Source of the DNA: Opitutaceae bacterium EW11
GTDB lineage: Bacteria > Verrucomicrobiota > Verrucomicrobiia > Opitutales > Opitutaceae
Length of the DNA stretch: 64,000 nt
Direction: 5' to 3'
NCBI GenBank assembly: GCA_003054665.1
Contig: QAYY01000011.1
Location: forward strand, 98,654-162,653
Shown here: one piece after another, positions 54,670 through 63,170 of the stretch
How the letters are laid out: every line of letters starts with the position of its first letter
Numbering within the stretch: the first letter of the stretch is position 1
Notes under the pieces: generated by a model
Told to the model about the DNA's origin: nothing
Databases searched by the model: none
The model's input: only the letters and a program-made list of their open reading frames with translations
Translations under genes and position numbers: made by a program

Positions 54670-55027
54670 GGTGGGGGAAGTGGGGGCCGCCGCGGGTCCA
54701 CTCCTGTCGCCCGGTTCGTATGAAGCGGTCGGGAAAACGTGAAGCGGAAGCAGGCGGCCAAGAGAGTCGCCTATCGCCCTCTTTCCATACCGTTTTCCGG
54801 CCTGTCCGACCATGTGCGGAATCCCCAATCCCATTCGTAAAACTCACAATCGCCGGTGCCGGCCGTCCATGGGTTCGTGAATACGCATCCGGCAGGGGGT
54901 CCGCGGGCGAACAACATGTGAATAAGTTTTTGGCTAAAACGGAGCTACGTCGTGGGAGTTTTCTTGACGGGCAGGGGTTAAAATGGGACGAAATGGGGCA
55001 TATTGGGGCAGACCTCCTGCCAGTCAC
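54670..55027. other. Divergent region between the GH2 gene and the dcw cluster
   Basis: About 360 bp. It contains the MraZ-box array at 54984-55008 and an A/T-richer patch near 54910-54945, where the dcw promoter may lie. No gene or RNA seen. Confidence 0.5.
54984..55008 (+). promoter_or_regulatory. MraZ-binding repeats
   Basis: Three direct repeats TGGGA (54984), TGGGG (54994) and TGGGG (55004), exactly 10 nt apart, ending 19 nt before the mraZ start. This is the known MraZ operator arrangement (TGGGN with 5-nt spacers) and supports autoregulation of the cluster. Another GTGGGA lies at 54952 but not in register. Confidence 0.8.
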
Positions 55028-55480
55028 ATGGCCCATCTCGGCAAACCGTTCTACACCGGCCTCTACAGGCACGCGCTGGACGACAAGAATCGCCTCACGA
55101 TTCCGTCGGCGTGGCGGTCTGCCCACGCGGAGAACGATACGTTCCTGGCCACGCCCCATCCGGACGGTTACATCGCCGTCCTTCCGCCCGCCGAGGTGGA
55201 CAAGCTGTACGAAAAGGCCTCGCAGAAGGCCCTCACCGATCGCGACGCGCAGGACGCCTTTGCCCGCTTCTTCGCCGCTTCGCTCGCGTTTTCGTTCGAT
55301 AAGCAAGGCCGCATCAGTCTGACCGACGAGCTGCGCCGCCATGCGGAGATCGACAAGGACGCCGTCCTCGTCGGTTCGCTCAACAAATTCAGCATCTATA
55401 GCCCCTCCCGGTGGGAGAAAGTGGAGCAGAGAACCTCCGGAGAAAACTTCGGAGACCTCATGCGCCGCATCGGGATCTAG
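55028..55480 (+). CDS. mraZ: Transcriptional regulator MraZ
   Basis: 150-residue AbrB-like DNA-binding protein with two swapped-hairpin domains. Both domains show the DxKxR motif region (first YRHALDDKNRLTIPSAWR, second DKQGRISLTDELR). It represses and tunes the dcw cluster by binding TGGG repeats, three of which lie just upstream. Start at 55028 (MAHLGKPFYTG) matches the family N-terminus; an upstream ATG at 54983 would overlap the repeats. A small ORF starts 3 nt after its stop. Confidence 0.93.
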   Translation: MAHLGKPFYTGLYRHALDDKNRLTIPSAWRSAHAENDTFLATPHPDGYIAVLPPAEVDKLYEKASQKALTDRDAQDAFARFFAASLAFSFDKQGRISLTDELRRHAEIDKDAVLVGSLNKFSIYSPSRWEKVEQRTSGENFGDLMRRIGI

Positions 55481-55482
55481 CC

Positions 55483-55707
55483 ATGTATACTTCCTTTTCC
55501 TCCGACCGCGCCACCACCCGCCTGAGCAGCTTCGTCGCCGCGAGCCTCTGGCATCGCCGCCTGTCGCGCGCCACCTTGTCCAGCCCGCGGGTCCGCCCGC
55601 GTGTATCGGCCGAGCTCATACTTCATCCCGTGGTCAGCAACGGCCTTCCCGTCGCCACCGCGAGCACCAGCCCGAGGGCCCCGTTGGATGCCTACCGCGC
55701 CGCTTGA
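55483..55707 (+). CDS. Small ORF (74 aa) between mraZ and rsmH
   Basis: Starts 2 nt after the mraZ stop and ends 13 nt before the rsmH ATG, the spacing of a coupled operon member. Third positions are overwhelmingly G or C, as in true genes here. The product is basic and rich in Ser/Arg/Ala ([18 protein letters not shown]), with no TM helix or known motif. It could equally be a leader frame coupling translation through the 240-nt gap. I do not recognise it. Confidence 0.55.
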   Translation: MYTSFSSDRATTRLSSFVAASLWHRRLSRATLSSPRVRPRVSAELILHPVVSNGLPVATASTSPRAPLDAYRAA

Positions 55708-55720
55708 ACTCGTCGAGACG

Positions 55721-56641
55721 ATGACGCCGGGGCACCAGCCCGTTCTCCTGCGCGAGGTCCTCGATCTCCTCAGCCCCGCCTCCGGCGGTCGCTACCTCGA
55801 CGCGACCTTCGGCGGGGGAGGGCATTCCCGCGCCATCCTGGACGCCGCCCCGGACTCGACGCTCGTCGCCTTCGATCGCGACGAGGCGGCGATCGCGCGC
55901 GCCACGTCCTTGGAATCCCGCTACGGCCGGCGCTTCCGCCTGGTCTCCTCCGATTTCAGCCGCCTCGGTGACCTCACTGAAACCGACTTCGATGGCATCC
56001 TTTTTGACTTGGGACTGTCGTCGTTCCAGCTCGACGAAGCCGAGCGCGGCTTTTCTTTCCGCCAGGACGCCCCCGCCGACATGCGCATGGACACCCGCAG
56101 CGGTGTGCCTGCCGGACGGTGGCTCGAGACCGCGACCGAGGAAATGCTCGTTCGCGCCGTCCGCGACTACGGCGAGGAGACGCACTGGCGCCGCATCGTC
56201 CGCGCGATCCAGGGGGCCCGCGGCACCGGCACGCTTGGCCGCACGGCATCGCTCGCCGCGCTGATCGCCGACGCCATCCCGCCGCGCGACCGCTACGCCT
56301 CGAAAATCCATCCCGCGACGCGCGCCTTCCAGGGCGTCCGCATCGCGGTGAACGACGAGTTGGGCGCGATCGAGCGGGCTCTTCCGACCGCCTTCGCCAA
56401 GCTCCGTTCCGGCGGGGTGCTCTGCGTCATCAGCTTCCATTCTCTGGAGGACCGGATCGTGAAGCAGTTCTTCCGCCGGGCCTGCGGCCAGCCCGAGAGC
56501 GCCGAGGACAATCGTCCCCAGCAGTTCCGAGAAAAGCATGCCGAGCCGCTCACGCGCCGGCCGGTGACTCCGACCGAAGAGGAGATTGCCCAGAATCCCC
56601 GCAGCCGATCCGCGAAGCTCCGCGCGCTGCGAAAACTCTGA
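55721..56641 (+). CDS. rsmH: 16S rRNA (cytosine-1402-N4)-methyltransferase RsmH
   Basis: SAM-dependent methyltransferase, 306 residues. Family opening [11 protein letters not shown] motif [43 protein letters not shown] and the C-terminal [16 protein letters not shown] and [13 protein letters not shown] are diagnostic. Start at 55721 ([10 protein letters not shown]) fits; an in-frame ATG at 55688 would overlap the small upstream ORF. Third gene of the dcw cluster, 12 nt before ftsL. Confidence 0.95.
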   Translation: MTPGHQPVLLREVLDLLSPASGGRYLDATFGGGGHSRAILDAAPDSTLVAFDRDEAAIARATSLESRYGRRFRLVSSDFSRLGDLTETDFDGILFDLGLSSFQLDEAERGFSFRQDAPADMRMDTRSGVPAGRWLETATEEMLVRAVRDYGEETHWRRIVRAIQGARGTGTLGRTASLAALIADAIPPRDRYASKIHPATRAFQGVRIAVNDELGAIERALPTAFAKLRSGGVLCVISFHSLEDRIVKQFFRRACGQPESAEDNRPQQFREKHAEPLTRRPVTPTEEEIAQNPRSRSAKLRALRKL

Positions 56642-56653
56642 CCCTTTCCCGTC

Positions 56654-57055
56654 ATGAACAAGACCGACACGCACGGCTTCGTGAACCAGCTCCTCGTCTA
56701 CACGCTGGTCATGATCTGCTTCAGCGGGTCCATCGGACTCGGCACGGTCTACCTGCGTCAGCAGATGGCGCAGACGGCGAACAGCATTCGCCAGCTCGAC
56801 AACCGTTCCGAGGCGCTCGAGCGCCGGCTGGCCGAGACCACCGCGTTCGCCGAGGCGGAGATGTCGCCCGACGTCCTCAAGCGCCGGAACGCGGAGTGGA
56901 ACATCGGAATGGTTCCGCCGCAGGAGCAGCAGATCGTGCGCGTGACGGAGCCGGTCGAGGACCGTCTGGCCCAAAAGCATTATCAGGAGATGTTCGCCAA
57001 GGAGCAGCCCGCGGCTGTTCAGGTGAAATTCGTCCTCGGAGGCGGCGGCGACTGA
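56654..57055 (+). CDS. ftsL: FtsL-like division protein
   Basis: 133-residue bitopic protein: short cytoplasmic N-terminus, one TM helix at about 13-34 (LLVYTLVMICFSGSIGLGTV), then a periplasmic coiled coil (about 36-68, RQLDNRSEALERRLAET) and a divergent tail. Sequence is too variable to match FtsL directly, but size, topology and the slot between rsmH and ftsI are those of FtsL, which links FtsB/FtsQ to the septal synthase. The stop is 3 nt before ftsI. Confidence 0.75.
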   Translation: MNKTDTHGFVNQLLVYTLVMICFSGSIGLGTVYLRQQMAQTANSIRQLDNRSEALERRLAETTAFAEAEMSPDVLKRRNAEWNIGMVPPQEQQIVRVTEPVEDRLAQKHYQEMFAKEQPAAVQVKFVLGGGGD

Positions 57056-57058
57056 GCC

Positions 57059-58861
57059 ATGTCGAAGGGTTTCGCCTCCAACTACCGGATCGTGATCCTC
57101 GCGTTCGGGGTGCTCGTCTGTTTTGCGGGCATCGGCACGCGGCTGGTCTTCCTCCACGTCATCGATCGCGACAAGCTGGTCCGGTACGTCGACAAGGCCC
57201 GCCGGACGATCGCGATCGAAAACGCCCGGCGTGGTGACATCCTGGATACCAAGGGCTTTGTCCTCGCGACCAGCCGCTCGCTCATCGTGCTCGGCGTGGA
57301 TCCGCAGGTGCTCCGCCCGGAGGACGAGAAAAAGTGGCCCGCGCTCGCCGACCTGATCGGGATGCCTCTTTCGCAGCTCACGACGATCTGCAACACGAAG
57401 ACCCGCCCGGCGGCGGCCGACGACAAGGCGGAGGACGACCGCGAGATCCGCTGGGCCAAGCTGAGCGAGACGATCACCGAGTCGCAGTACGACCGGATCA
57501 AAACGCTCGGGATCAAAGGCGTCGTCGGCACCCGCGTCTACCGCCGCATCTATCCCCACAACCAGCTCGCGGCCCACATCGTGGGTTACGTGAACAAGGA
57601 AAACGTTCCGGCGGCGGGCGTGGAGAACTACGCGGACTTTTACCTGCGCGGCCAGAACGGCTGGCGAGAGACGGAAAAAGACGGACGCCAGCAGGAACTC
57701 GCGCAGTTCAGCTCCCGCGATGTCCCGGCGACCGACGGCTACAGCGTCGTCCTATCGCTCGATTCCGTCGTGCAGAATATCGTCGAGGGCGAACTCGATC
57801 AGATCGCGAAGAAGTTCACGCCGCAGAAGGCGACGATCATCGTCAGCGACGCCCGCACCGGATTCATCCTCGGGCTGGGAAACTACCCGACGTTCAACCT
57901 GAACGAGTTCAACACCGCGCCGCTGGACGTGCAGCGGAATTTCGCGATCACGGACCAGATCGATCCCGGCTCGACGTTCAAGATCGTCGCCGCCTCCGGG
58001 GCGCTGAACGAGGGACTCGTCACGCTGGAGACGCGGTTCGACTGCACGCAGGAATGGGCCGACTACAACGGCCGGCACCTCCACCTCATCCCCGACGACC
58101 ACCACTTCGACCATCCGCTGAGCGTCCAGGAAATCGTCGGCCACTCCAGCAACCGGGGCGCCGCTCGCCTCGCGATGCTGCTCGGCGACCAGCGTTTCTA
58201 CGATTACGCCCGCGCTTTCGGCTTCGGCGAACTCACCGGATTTCCTTTCGGCGGCGAGATCCCCGGAACGCTGCATCCGCCTTCGAAGTGGAGCGGCATC
58301 GATATCACCCGCATTCCCGCCGGCTATTCCATCAGCGCGACGCCGATGCAGATCCACTACGGCATGGCGACCATCGCGAGCGGCGGAGAGCTGCTCCGCC
58401 CGACGATCATCCGTGAGATCCGCGACAACTCGGGAGAGACGGTCTACCGTTTCACCGGATCCCCCCGCCGGCGGGTGATCACCCAGAAGACCGCGGACAT
58501 GATGGCGATCGCCCTGCACGACGTGGTGGTCGAAGGCACCGGCAAGGACGCCGCCGTTCCCGGCTACCAGGTCGCGGGCAAGACCGGCACTGCGCAGAAG
58601 CTCATCAACGGCCGCTATTCGGATCGGAATCACGTCGGCTCGTTTGTCGGCTTCTTCCCCGCGTCGCGTCCCCGCGTCGTGCTCTCGGTCATCGTCGACG
58701 ATGCCAAGGTCGCTCACGGCAGCGCGTACGGTGCGGTGGTCGCCGCCCCCAGTTTCCAGCGAGTCGCCCAACAGCTTATTCAATACCTTAACATCGAACC
58801 GGTGGAGCCAGTGACAGAGCTGAAGAAACCGATGTTCGCCATGGATGGAGGCCACCGATGA
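57059..58861 (+). CDS. ftsI: Septal peptidoglycan transpeptidase (PBP3/FtsI)
   Basis: 600-residue class B penicillin-binding protein. TM helix at about 9-32, a non-catalytic pedestal domain (about 50-260, including RGDILDTKGFVLATS), then the transpeptidase with S305-T-F-K308 (SxxK nucleophile), S363-S-N365 (SxN) and K508-T-G510 (KTG). It cross-links septal peptidoglycan with FtsW. No PASTA domains. Its stop overlaps the murE start (ATGA), so the two are translationally coupled. Confidence 0.95.
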   Translation: MSKGFASNYRIVILAFGVLVCFAGIGTRLVFLHVIDRDKLVRYVDKARRTIAIENARRGDILDTKGFVLATSRSLIVLGVDPQVLRPEDEKKWPALADLIGMPLSQLTTICNTKTRPAAADDKAEDDREIRWAKLSETITESQYDRIKTLGIKGVVGTRVYRRIYPHNQLAAHIVGYVNKENVPAAGVENYADFYLRGQNGWRETEKDGRQQELAQFSSRDVPATDGYSVVLSLDSVVQNIVEGELDQIAKKFTPQKATIIVSDARTGFILGLGNYPTFNLNEFNTAPLDVQRNFAITDQIDPGSTFKIVAASGALNEGLVTLETRFDCTQEWADYNGRHLHLIPDDHHFDHPLSVQEIVGHSSNRGAARLAMLLGDQRFYDYARAFGFGELTGFPFGGEIPGTLHPPSKWSGIDITRIPAGYSISATPMQIHYGMATIASGGELLRPTIIREIRDNSGETVYRFTGSPRRRVITQKTADMMAIALHDVVVEGTGKDAAVPGYQVAGKTGTAQKLINGRYSDRNHVGSFVGFFPASRPRVVLSVIVDDAKVAHGSAYGAVVAAPSFQRVAQQLIQYLNIEPVEPVTELKKPMFAMDGGHR

Positions 58862-60447
58862 TCGGTTATCTCACTCAGGACTATTCACTCATCAACGCGT
58901 TTCAGGCCCACCCGTTTGGCCGGACCCGGAAGCGCGATAACGTAGCAAACCGCGTGTTCAAAATGGCACCGAAACTCTCTGATTATTTCCGCGACGGGGA
59001 GATCATCGCCAGCAAAGGCACCCTCGATCGCCCGATTTCCGGCTTGGTGATGGACAGCCGCCGGGCGGTCCCGGGCAATCTGTTCTTCGCGCTGCCCGGT
59101 CTGCGCACGGACGGCACGAGCTTCATCGACGAGGCGATCGATCGCGGCGCCGTCGCCGTCGTGACGTCGAAGCTCCCGCTGCACGCCCCGGCCAAAGTGA
59201 CGTTCATCCAGGTGGCGGATCCGCGGGCAACGCTCGCTCGGGTTTCGCAGCGCTACTACCATTTTCCCGACCGCGACATGACCGTGATCGGCGTCACCGG
59301 CACGAACGGCAAGACAACCGTCACGCATCTGCTGAAACACTTCCTCAACCACGACCAGCGCGTCGGTCTGATCGGCACGATCAACTACGACCTCGGCGTC
59401 CGCACGGTCCCGTCGTACAAGACGACACCCGAGTCGCTCGATATCTACGGCATGCTCGCCCAGATGCGCGACAACGGCTGCCGCCACGCGGTGATGGAGG
59501 TGAGTTCGCACGGCATCGACCAGCAGCGCGTGCTCGGCATGCAGTTCGGCGCCGCGGTGTTCACGAACCTCACCCGCGACCATCTCGACTACCACAAGTC
59601 CCTCGAGGCGTATTTCGAGGTGAAGACGCGGCTCTTCACCGGCAAGACGGGCGCCGAGCCGAAGCTGGCGGTGGTCAACCTTGACGATCCGTACGGCGAG
59701 AAGCTTGCCGGCGTCATCCCCGAGGGTGTGCGCGCGGTGACCTACGGCGAGAATCCGAAAGCCCAGGTTCGCGCCGAAGCCGTTTCGCTCAACTTCAAGA
59801 ACACGACCTTCAAGCTCGTCTGGCCGCAGGGCGAGATGCAGGTCGATTCGCCGCTGATCGGCCGGTACAACGTGAGCAATCTCCTCGCGGCGGTCGCCAC
59901 GGCTTGGGCCCTGGGCCGCGACCCCATTGTCTTCCTGGCCCGCCTCCGCGCTTTCAAGGGTGTGGCCGGCCGCATGGAGCGCATCGAAGAGGGCCAGCCG
60001 TTCAACGTGCTGGTCGACTACGCCCACACCGACGACGCGTTGAAAAACGCCCTCGGGATGCTGCGCGCCATCACCCCGGGCCGCCTGATCGTCGTCTTCG
60101 GCTGCGGCGGCAATCGCGACCGCGCGAAGCGTCCGTTGATGGTGAAGGCCGTGCAGCAGGTCGCCGACATCGCCTTCGCCACCGCCGACAATCCGCGGAG
60201 CGAACCGCTGGCGCAGATTTTCTCCGATATGAAGACCGGCGTGACGGCTCCCGAGAAGATCACATGGATCGACGACCGCCGCCGCGCCATCAGCCTCGCC
60301 CTCGACATGGCCAAGCCCGGAGACTGCCTGCTCATCGCGGGCAAGGGCCACGAGTCGTACCAGGAATTTGCCGACACCGTGATCCCGTTCGACGACCGCC
60401 AGGTGGTTCGGGAGCTGATCGGTATCAAGTCTTTGAAGACAAGCTGA
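58858..60447 (+). CDS. murE: UDP-MurNAc-tripeptide synthetase (meso-DAP adding)
   Basis: 529-residue Mur ligase that adds meso-diaminopimelate to UDP-MurNAc-Ala-Glu. ATP loop G-T-N-G-K152-T-T; the amino-acid specificity motif D444-N-P-R447 is the DAP signature (Lys-type enzymes differ). The start at 58858 overlaps the ftsI stop and has GGAGG at 58847-58851; it gives about 35 extra N-terminal residues over typical MurE, and a downstream ATG at 58963 would give the usual length. Confidence 0.95.
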   Translation: MIGYLTQDYSLINAFQAHPFGRTRKRDNVANRVFKMAPKLSDYFRDGEIIASKGTLDRPISGLVMDSRRAVPGNLFFALPGLRTDGTSFIDEAIDRGAVAVVTSKLPLHAPAKVTFIQVADPRATLARVSQRYYHFPDRDMTVIGVTGTNGKTTVTHLLKHFLNHDQRVGLIGTINYDLGVRTVPSYKTTPESLDIYGMLAQMRDNGCRHAVMEVSSHGIDQQRVLGMQFGAAVFTNLTRDHLDYHKSLEAYFEVKTRLFTGKTGAEPKLAVVNLDDPYGEKLAGVIPEGVRAVTYGENPKAQVRAEAVSLNFKNTTFKLVWPQGEMQVDSPLIGRYNVSNLLAAVATAWALGRDPIVFLARLRAFKGVAGRMERIEEGQPFNVLVDYAHTDDALKNALGMLRAITPGRLIVVFGCGGNRDRAKRPLMVKAVQQVADIAFATADNPRSEPLAQIFSDMKTGVTAPEKITWIDDRRRAISLALDMAKPGDCLLIAGKGHESYQEFADTVIPFDDRQVVRELIGIKSLKTS

Positions 60448-60453
60448 GCTCAC

Positions 60454-61836
60454 GTGCCTGCGTTTGCCCCGTCACTCCTCGCTCGTTGGACCGGAGGTCG
60501 CTGGACGACCGTCCCGGCGGCGGAGCTGCGCGGGTTCACACAGGACACCCGCAAGCTGACGGGCGGGCAGGTTTTTGTCGCCCTCAAGACCGACAAGCGC
60601 GACGGGCACGATTTTCTTTTTCAGGCGATGGCAAGCGGAGCCAGCGCGGCACTGGTGAGCCGTGCGGCTCCGGACCTCGCCCTGCCGCAACTCGTCGTGG
60701 CGGATCCGCTGACGGCTTTCCAGGCGATCGCACGCGAGCACCGGCGGACGTTTGCCGGCCGGGTGGCGGCGGTGACGGGAAGCTGCGGCAAGACCTCCAC
60801 AAAGAATCTTCTGGCCCTGATGCTGGGCGGGGCGCCGAACGTGCTCTCGACCGAAGGAAATCTCAACAATCACATCGGCGTTCCGCTCACCCTGACGCGG
60901 CTCGAACCCGGCGCCCACGGGTGGGCGGTGATTGAGGCGGGCATCAGCGGGCCGGGAGAAATGGCTCAGCTCGCGGAGATGATCGAGCCCGAGTTCGGGA
61001 TCGTGACGCTGGTCGCTCCCGCACACACCCAGGAACTCGGCGGGCTCGAGGGCGTGGCGCGCGAGAAAGCCGTACTGCTTCGAAACCTCCGCTCGTCCGG
61101 TCTCGGTGTTTATCCGAAGCAGTGCTGGGATTTCGCCGCGTTTCGCGAGCTGCCGCGGCCCAGCATCGTCGCCGTGCCGGAAGGGGAGAACGCGGATTCG
61201 CCGCGAATCGTGCGCTTTGGCCTCAAGTGGTCGGCGACGGGTACCGAAGTGAACATCGGCCGTCGTCGTTTTGGTTTTCGCCGGGTGACGCGCGGCATGG
61301 CGCAGAACGCTGTTTTGGCCATCATCCTTGCTTCGGAGATCGGCATCAGCGACGAGGCGATCCAGCGCGCGTTGAGCGATTGGCAGCCGGCGAAGTGGCG
61401 GGGTGAGCTACGGCAGGACGGACCGCGCACCCTCTATCTCGATTTCTACAACGCCAATCCCGCCTCGATGGCCGATTCGCTCGAAGCTTTCGTTTCGCTC
61501 GTGCCCGCCGATTTGCCTCGGCTGTTCGTGCTCGGCTGCATGGAGGAGCTGGGAGACGACGCGCGCCGCTACCACCGGGAGCTCGGCCGCTCGCTGCCGT
61601 TGAGGCCGCAGGACCGCGCGTACGTCATCGGCGGCGAGGCGGAGGCGGTCAGGGCGGGCGCGCTGGACGCGGGCCATTCCGCCGATCGTATCGAAGTTGT
61701 GAGTACGCTCGATCCGGTCTCGTCGTTTGTCGCCGGTTTTGAGGGAGCCGTGTTCATGAAGGGCAGCCGCCGCTACGAACTCGAGAAAGCGCTGCCTGTC
61801 GCGCCGATGGCGGTGGCGGGGAGGGGGATGGGATGA
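60454..61836 (+). CDS. murF: UDP-MurNAc-tripeptide--D-Ala-D-Ala ligase
   Basis: 460-residue Mur ligase that completes the pentapeptide precursor. GTG start at 60454, 6 nt after murE. The ATP loop reads G-S-C-G-K-T-S-T-K, with Cys and Ser replacing the more common Asn and Thr. Also present are TEGNLNNHIGVPLTL, EAGISGPGEMAQLAE and a C-terminal domain with LDFYNANPASM (family D-x-Y-N-A-N-P) and FMKGSRRYELE. Cytoplasmic. mraY follows after about 100 bp. Confidence 0.93.
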   Translation: MPAFAPSLLARWTGGRWTTVPAAELRGFTQDTRKLTGGQVFVALKTDKRDGHDFLFQAMASGASAALVSRAAPDLALPQLVVADPLTAFQAIAREHRRTFAGRVAAVTGSCGKTSTKNLLALMLGGAPNVLSTEGNLNNHIGVPLTLTRLEPGAHGWAVIEAGISGPGEMAQLAEMIEPEFGIVTLVAPAHTQELGGLEGVAREKAVLLRNLRSSGLGVYPKQCWDFAAFRELPRPSIVAVPEGENADSPRIVRFGLKWSATGTEVNIGRRRFGFRRVTRGMAQNAVLAIILASEIGISDEAIQRALSDWQPAKWRGELRQDGPRTLYLDFYNANPASMADSLEAFVSLVPADLPRLFVLGCMEELGDDARRYHRELGRSLPLRPQDRAYVIGGEAEAVRAGALDAGHSADRIEVVSTLDPVSSFVAGFEGAVFMKGSRRYELEKALPVAPMAVAGRGMG

Positions 61837-61939
61837 GCGTGTCCCCAGAACGATTTTCGTTTCCGTCGGGGGCGGGGTGTTCTCACCCCGCCTCGACGCG
61901 TTTCGCGGGGTGGAGGCACTCCGCCCACATCGAACCGCC

Positions 61940-63061
61940 ATGCTGAGTTATCTCGCCGACTTCGAAGAGTATTTTGGCCCGCTGCGCGTGCTGCGGTTCA
62001 TCACCCTGCGCACCCTTCTGGCCGCAGGGACGGCGATGGTCATCGGCTTCATCATCGGGCCCTGGCTGATCCGCCAGCTCAAGATCCTGAAGTTTGGGCA
62101 GCACTATGACGACGATCGCACGGGCGACCTCGCGCAGCGGTTCGACAAGAAAAACACGCCCACGATGGGCGGCCTGCTGATTTTCGTCTCGGTGCTGCTT
62201 TCGACGCTGCTGTGGGCGCAGCCGAACATCTGGGTGTTCGTTTCCCTGTTTGTCTATTCGGCGCTGACCGCCGTGGGCTTCCGCGACGACTATCTGAAGG
62301 CGGTGAAAAAGAACCGCGCAGGTATTTCCTCCCGCGAAAAGATGGGCTGGCAAACGCTCATCACGATTCTGGCGTTGGCGGCGCTGATGTGGCACCCGCA
62401 GAGCGCGCACAAGATCCGCGAACTCTGGGTGCCGTTCGTCAAGGAGCCGGTGTTCATCTTCGCCGGAGCGATCGGAGGCTTGGCCCTCTTTGCGATGGTC
62501 TTCTTCTGGTTGGTCGGGTTCAGCAACTTCATCAACCTGACCGACGGGCTCGACGGCTTGGCGATCGGCTGCACCATCACGGTCGCGCTGGTGTATGGAA
62601 TCATGGCCTACATCGCCAGCAACGTGAAGGTTTCCGACTACCTGCTGATCAGCCATGTGCCGGGCTCCGGCGAATTGTCCGTTGTCTGCGGCGCCTTGGT
62701 GGGCGCCGGCGTCGCGTTTCTCTGGTATAATTCGCATCCGGCCGAAGTATTCATGGGCGACACGGGGTCGCTCGCGCTCGGCGGACTCATCGGAATGATC
62801 GCCTTCATGGTACAGCAGCCCCTGACGCTCCTGATCGTGGGCGGCGTTTTTGTCGCCGAGGGGCTCTCGGTGGTCATCCAGGTCGGCTATTTCAAGATCA
62901 CCAAGCGCCGCTACGGCGAAGGACGTCGGTTCTTCCGGATGGCGCCGATTCACCATCATTTCCAGAAACTCGGCTGGCCGGAGACCAAGGTCGTCGCGCG
63001 TTTCTGGATCATCTCGCTGCTCTGCGCCCTCGCCGGGCTCGGCACGTTGAAACTGCGGTGA
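61940..63061 (+). CDS. mraY: Phospho-MurNAc-pentapeptide transferase
   Basis: 373-residue inner-membrane enzyme with about ten TM helices, making lipid I. Start at 61940 (MLSYLADFEEYF) as in the family. Signature segments are KKNTPTMGGLLIF, FRDDYLKAVKKN (DDxxK), NLTDGLDGLAIG, NSHPAEVFMGDTGSLALGG and APIHHHFQKLGWPE. It connects cytoplasmic Mur synthesis to the membrane lipid carrier. Confidence 0.95.
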   Translation: MLSYLADFEEYFGPLRVLRFITLRTLLAAGTAMVIGFIIGPWLIRQLKILKFGQHYDDDRTGDLAQRFDKKNTPTMGGLLIFVSVLLSTLLWAQPNIWVFVSLFVYSALTAVGFRDDYLKAVKKNRAGISSREKMGWQTLITILALAALMWHPQSAHKIRELWVPFVKEPVFIFAGAIGGLALFAMVFFWLVGFSNFINLTDGLDGLAIGCTITVALVYGIMAYIASNVKVSDYLLISHVPGSGELSVVCGALVGAGVAFLWYNSHPAEVFMGDTGSLALGGLIGMIAFMVQQPLTLLIVGGVFVAEGLSVVIQVGYFKITKRRYGEGRRFFRMAPIHHHFQKLGWPETKVVARFWIISLLCALAGLGTLKLR

Positions 63062-63170
63062 AGAAGACGAACCAATTTCATCTGCTGAAAGCGCCGGTGC
63101 CCCGCCGGCCGTCCGTTGGGTGCCGCCGCGGCGCCGGCGCTCCCAAGGTCTGCCGCACCTGAGTTTCCCC

